Shown here: positions 62,036-64,000 of the stretch, one piece after another
Numbering within the stretch: position 1 is the stretch's first letter
Layout: the number at the start of each line of letters is the position of its first letter
Origin: Oceanimonas aquatica
GTDB lineage: Bacteria; Pseudomonadota; Gammaproteobacteria; Enterobacterales; Aeromonadaceae
Reading direction: 5' to 3'
DNA: 64,000 bases
Assembly: GCF_030732065.1 (NCBI RefSeq)
Contig: NZ_JAVBHX010000002.1
Span: 245,904 to 309,903 of the forward strand
Translations under genes and position numbers: made by a program
Notes under the pieces: model-generated
Databases searched by the model: none
What the model saw: only the letters and a program-made list of their open reading frames with translations
What the model was told of the DNA's origin: nothing

Positions 62036-63421
62036 TTGGCGCAAAATAACGACACTTTCCGCGATTTTGGACTGGATACCCGTCTTGTTCGAGCACTGGA
62101 TCACCAGGGGCTCGAGACCCCCACCGAGATCCAGCTCAAGGCCATTCCCGTGGTGCTGGCCGGTCATGACCTGCTGGCATCCTCCAAAACCGGATCCGGC
62201 AAAACCCTGGCCTATCTGCTGCCGGCGCTGCAGCGGCTGATGAAAAGCCGGGCCCTGAGCAAACGGGATCCGCGCGCGCTGATCCTCGCCCCCACCCGCG
62301 AGCTGGCCCGTCAGGTCTATGTGCAGCTGCGCTCTCTAGCCGGCAGCAGCTTTAATATCGCCCTGCTGCTGGGCGGCGAGAACTTCAACGATCAGCTCAA
62401 GTCGTTGCGCCGCCAGCCGGATGTGATTGTGGCCACCCCGGGCCGGCTGGCCAACCACCTGGATACCCGCTCATTGATGCTGAACGGCCTGGAACTGCTG
62501 ATCCTCGACGAAGCCGACCGCATGCTGGATCTGGGTTTTGCGCCCCAGCTTGAACGCATTCACCGGGCCGCCGACCACCGTCGCCGCCAGACCCTGATGT
62601 TTTCCGCGACCCTGGATCACGCCGAGGCCAACACCATGGCCGCCACCCTGCTCAAGTCTCCCAAACGGGTGGCAGTGGGTGAAGCCCATGCCGAGCATCA
62701 GGACATTGAGCAGCGCTTTGTACTGGGTGATCACCTGGATCACAAGCAGGCATTGCTGGAGCATCTGCTGGCCAACGAGTCCTACCAGCAGGCCATTATC
62801 TTTACCGCCACCCGTGCCGACACCGAGCGCCTGGCCGGCCACCTGCAGCAACAGGGGCTGGCCACGGCGGCGCTGCATGGCGACATGAGCCAGGCCGAGC
62901 GAAACCGCATTATGGATGCCTTTGCCCGGGGCCAGCACAAGGTGCTGATCACCACCGACGTGGCCTCACGCGGGCTGGACCTGCTGCAGGTCTCACTGGT
63001 GATCAACTTCGACATGCCCAAGCAACCGGAAGAATACGTACACCGCATCGGTCGCACCGGTCGGGCCGGCGCCAGCGGCACCGCCGTTTCGCTGGTGGGT
63101 CCGCGCGACTGGGATGCCTTCAAGCGGGTGGAGAAGTTTTTGCAGCGGGCCGTCAGCTTTACCGAGATCGAGGGGCTGCCGGGCAAGTTCAAGGGGCTGC
63201 GGCCGCCGGCGCGCAAGCACGGTTTCAAGGGCAAGCCCGGCGACAAACCCGGTACGGTTCAGGGCAAGAGCCACAAGCCGGGGGCCAAAAAGCCGGGCCG
63301 CAAGCCGGCGCCCAAACGCCCGAAAGGCTTTACCGGTCAGGGCCTGGGCCCGGCGGCAGGCGCCGGCGACGATGGCATGGCGCCGCTCAAACGCAAAAAG
63401 CCAAAGCCCGAGCAGGAATAA
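62036..63421 (+). CDS. DEAD-box ATP-dependent RNA helicase
   Basis: The 461-aa protein shows the Q motif (TFRDFGLDTRLVRAL...PTEIQ), Walker A SSKTGSGKT, PTRELA, LDEADRML, SAT, and the C-terminal HRIGRTGRAG. A basic tail rich in Lys, Gly and Pro follows (about 380-461), which probably binds RNA. The start is taken as TTG at 62036 because GGAG lies seven bases upstream. An ATG 17 codons earlier would sit within a few bases of the predicted transcript start. It belongs to the RhlE/SrmB-like group; the exact orthologue is unclear. Confidence 0.9.
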   Translation: MAQNNDTFRDFGLDTRLVRALDHQGLETPTEIQLKAIPVVLAGHDLLASSKTGSGKTLAYLLPALQRLMKSRALSKRDPRALILAPTRELARQVYVQLRSLAGSSFNIALLLGGENFNDQLKSLRRQPDVIVATPGRLANHLDTRSLMLNGLELLILDEADRMLDLGFAPQLERIHRAADHRRRQTLMFSATLDHAEANTMAATLLKSPKRVAVGEAHAEHQDIEQRFVLGDHLDHKQALLEHLLANESYQQAIIFTATRADTERLAGHLQQQGLATAALHGDMSQAERNRIMDAFARGQHKVLITTDVASRGLDLLQVSLVINFDMPKQPEEYVHRIGRTGRAGASGTAVSLVGPRDWDAFKRVEKFLQRAVSFTEIEGLPGKFKGLRPPARKHGFKGKPGDKPGTVQGKSHKPGAKKPGRKPAPKRPKGFTGQGLGPAAGAGDDGMAPLKRKKPKPEQE

Positions 63422-63440
63422 CCACGGCTTGGCGACATGA

Positions 63441-63472
63441 GGGCGGTGCCGTTTTTCGGCACCGGCCCTTTT
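63441..63472 (+). terminator. Intrinsic terminator of the helicase gene
   Basis: The stem GGTGCCG / CGGCACC, extended by GGGC/GGCCC pairing, has a T-rich loop and is followed by TTTT. Confidence 0.85.
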
Positions 63473-63490
63473 ACATTTGCTAATCAAATG

Positions 63491-63509
63491 TTAATAATAA
63501 GATTATTAA
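63491..63509. promoter_or_regulatory. Palindrome upstream of the last LysR gene
   Basis: TTAATAAT-AAG-ATTATTAA is perfect over 8-bp arms and lies 26 bp before the ATG, suited to autoregulation. Confidence 0.5.
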
Positions 63510-63534
63510 CCTTTTAAATGGCCGCACTTCAAGA

Positions 63535-64000
63535 ATGAAGAACCTACCCACGGATTTGCTGCGTACCTTTGTCACCATTATCCAGCTGGGGGGCTTTACC
63601 CAGGCCGGCGAGCGGCTGGGCCGTTCCCAGCCCGCCGTCAGCCTGCAGATGAAGCGGCTGGAAGAGCTGCTGGATGTGAAACTGTTCAATCGCGGTCAGG
63701 GCCTGCAACTCACCGAAGAAGGCCAGTTGCTGCTGACCTGCGCCCAGCGCATGCTGGAACTCAACGACACCCTGATCTCCCGCCTGGGCACCCCCAGGGT
63801 GAGCGGCTCGGTGCGCCTCGGCATTCCCAATGACTTTGAAGTGTCCTTCCTGGCCACCACCCTGGGGCGGTTTTCCCAGGCCTATCCGGAGGTGACCCTG
63901 GACGTAAGCAGCGACATCAGCGCCAACCTGCTCAGCGACTACAAAAAGGGCGCCTACGATCTGGTGATGGCCATCGAGGAAAGCCGCCCCAATCACCCGC
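63535..64000 (+). CDS. LysR-family regulator, truncated by window end
   Basis: About 155 residues are visible, starting MKNLPTDLLRTFVTIIQLGGFTQAGERLGRSQPAVSLQMK. This is a standard LysR winged helix, followed by the start of the effector domain (SGSVRLGIPNDFEVSFLA). The frame is open to the last base. It resembles the LrhA-like group. The Shine-Dalgarno is weak (AAGA), so another start just downstream is possible. Confidence 0.85.
   Translation, partial: MKNLPTDLLRTFVTIIQLGGFTQAGERLGRSQPAVSLQMKRLEELLDVKLFNRGQGLQLTEEGQLLLTCAQRMLELNDTLISRLGTPRVSGSVRLGIPNDFEVSFLATTLGRFSQAYPEVTLDVSSDISANLLSDYKKGAYDLVMAIEESRPNHP

Overview
The window is 64 kb of GC-rich gammaproteobacterial chromosome. The left part has the E. 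coli-like gene order ybgC-tolQRAB-pal-cpoB-lysT-type tRNAs and aspS-nudB-yebC-ruvCAB with yecE beside aspS. Together with the marine-type accessory load (betaine catabolism, TRAP transporters, FNR-controlled molybdoenzymes) this suggests a member of the Aeromonadales such as Oceanimonas, Oceanisphaera or Zobellella. That assignment is inference: there is no rRNA gene in the window.

Region 1 (1-12.7 kb) is housekeeping. It holds a tandem array of eight tRNA genes (Val and Lys, 287-bp period), the Tol-Pal envelope system, RuvCAB resolvasome with an SOS box, YebC, NudB, AspS and YecE. Region 2 (12.8-29.7 kb) is a quaternary-amine and one-carbon module. It has a GbdR-like AraC regulator, a BCCT transporter, a TRAP transporter, the divergent pair gbcA/gbcB (glycine betaine demethylation, releasing formaldehyde), glutathione-independent formaldehyde dehydrogenase and a soluble NAD-linked formate dehydrogenase (FdsGBA). 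The released methyl group can therefore be followed to CO2 within the window.

Region 3 (30.1-44.7 kb) holds two tandem operons for type II DMSO-reductase-family molybdoenzymes, with order A-B-D-C as in ddh/ser/clr operons. Each is preceded by a perfect FNR box. Operon 1 continues into an Nbp35/Mrp-like P-loop ATPase and a protein of about 14 propeller repeats. Operon 2 has lost its chaperone gene by a deletion that fused the first eight chaperone codons to the gamma-subunit gene. A divergent LysR regulator sits at the far end. The substrate is not known, and this is the most novel part of the window.

Region 4 (44.7-56.2 kb) has fabB and then an N-methylhydantoin-to-sarcosine module: an NCS1 permease, ATP-dependent hydantoinase HyuA/HyuB, and two near-identical N-carbamoylsarcosine amidases. 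Each amidase heads its own transcription unit, the second one with a TRAP transporter, and both units share an identical 20-bp promoter block. Regions 2 and 4 both converge on methylated glycines. Region 5 (56.3-64 kb) holds a LysR/DoxX pair, an internally deleted DODA-type dioxygenase, a YbiI zinc-finger protein, an iron-type ABC transporter, a DEAD-box RNA helicase and the start of another LysR gene.

Intergenic spaces carry a family of short palindromic elements with inverted-repeat ends in two discrete size classes (about 101 and 147 bp).
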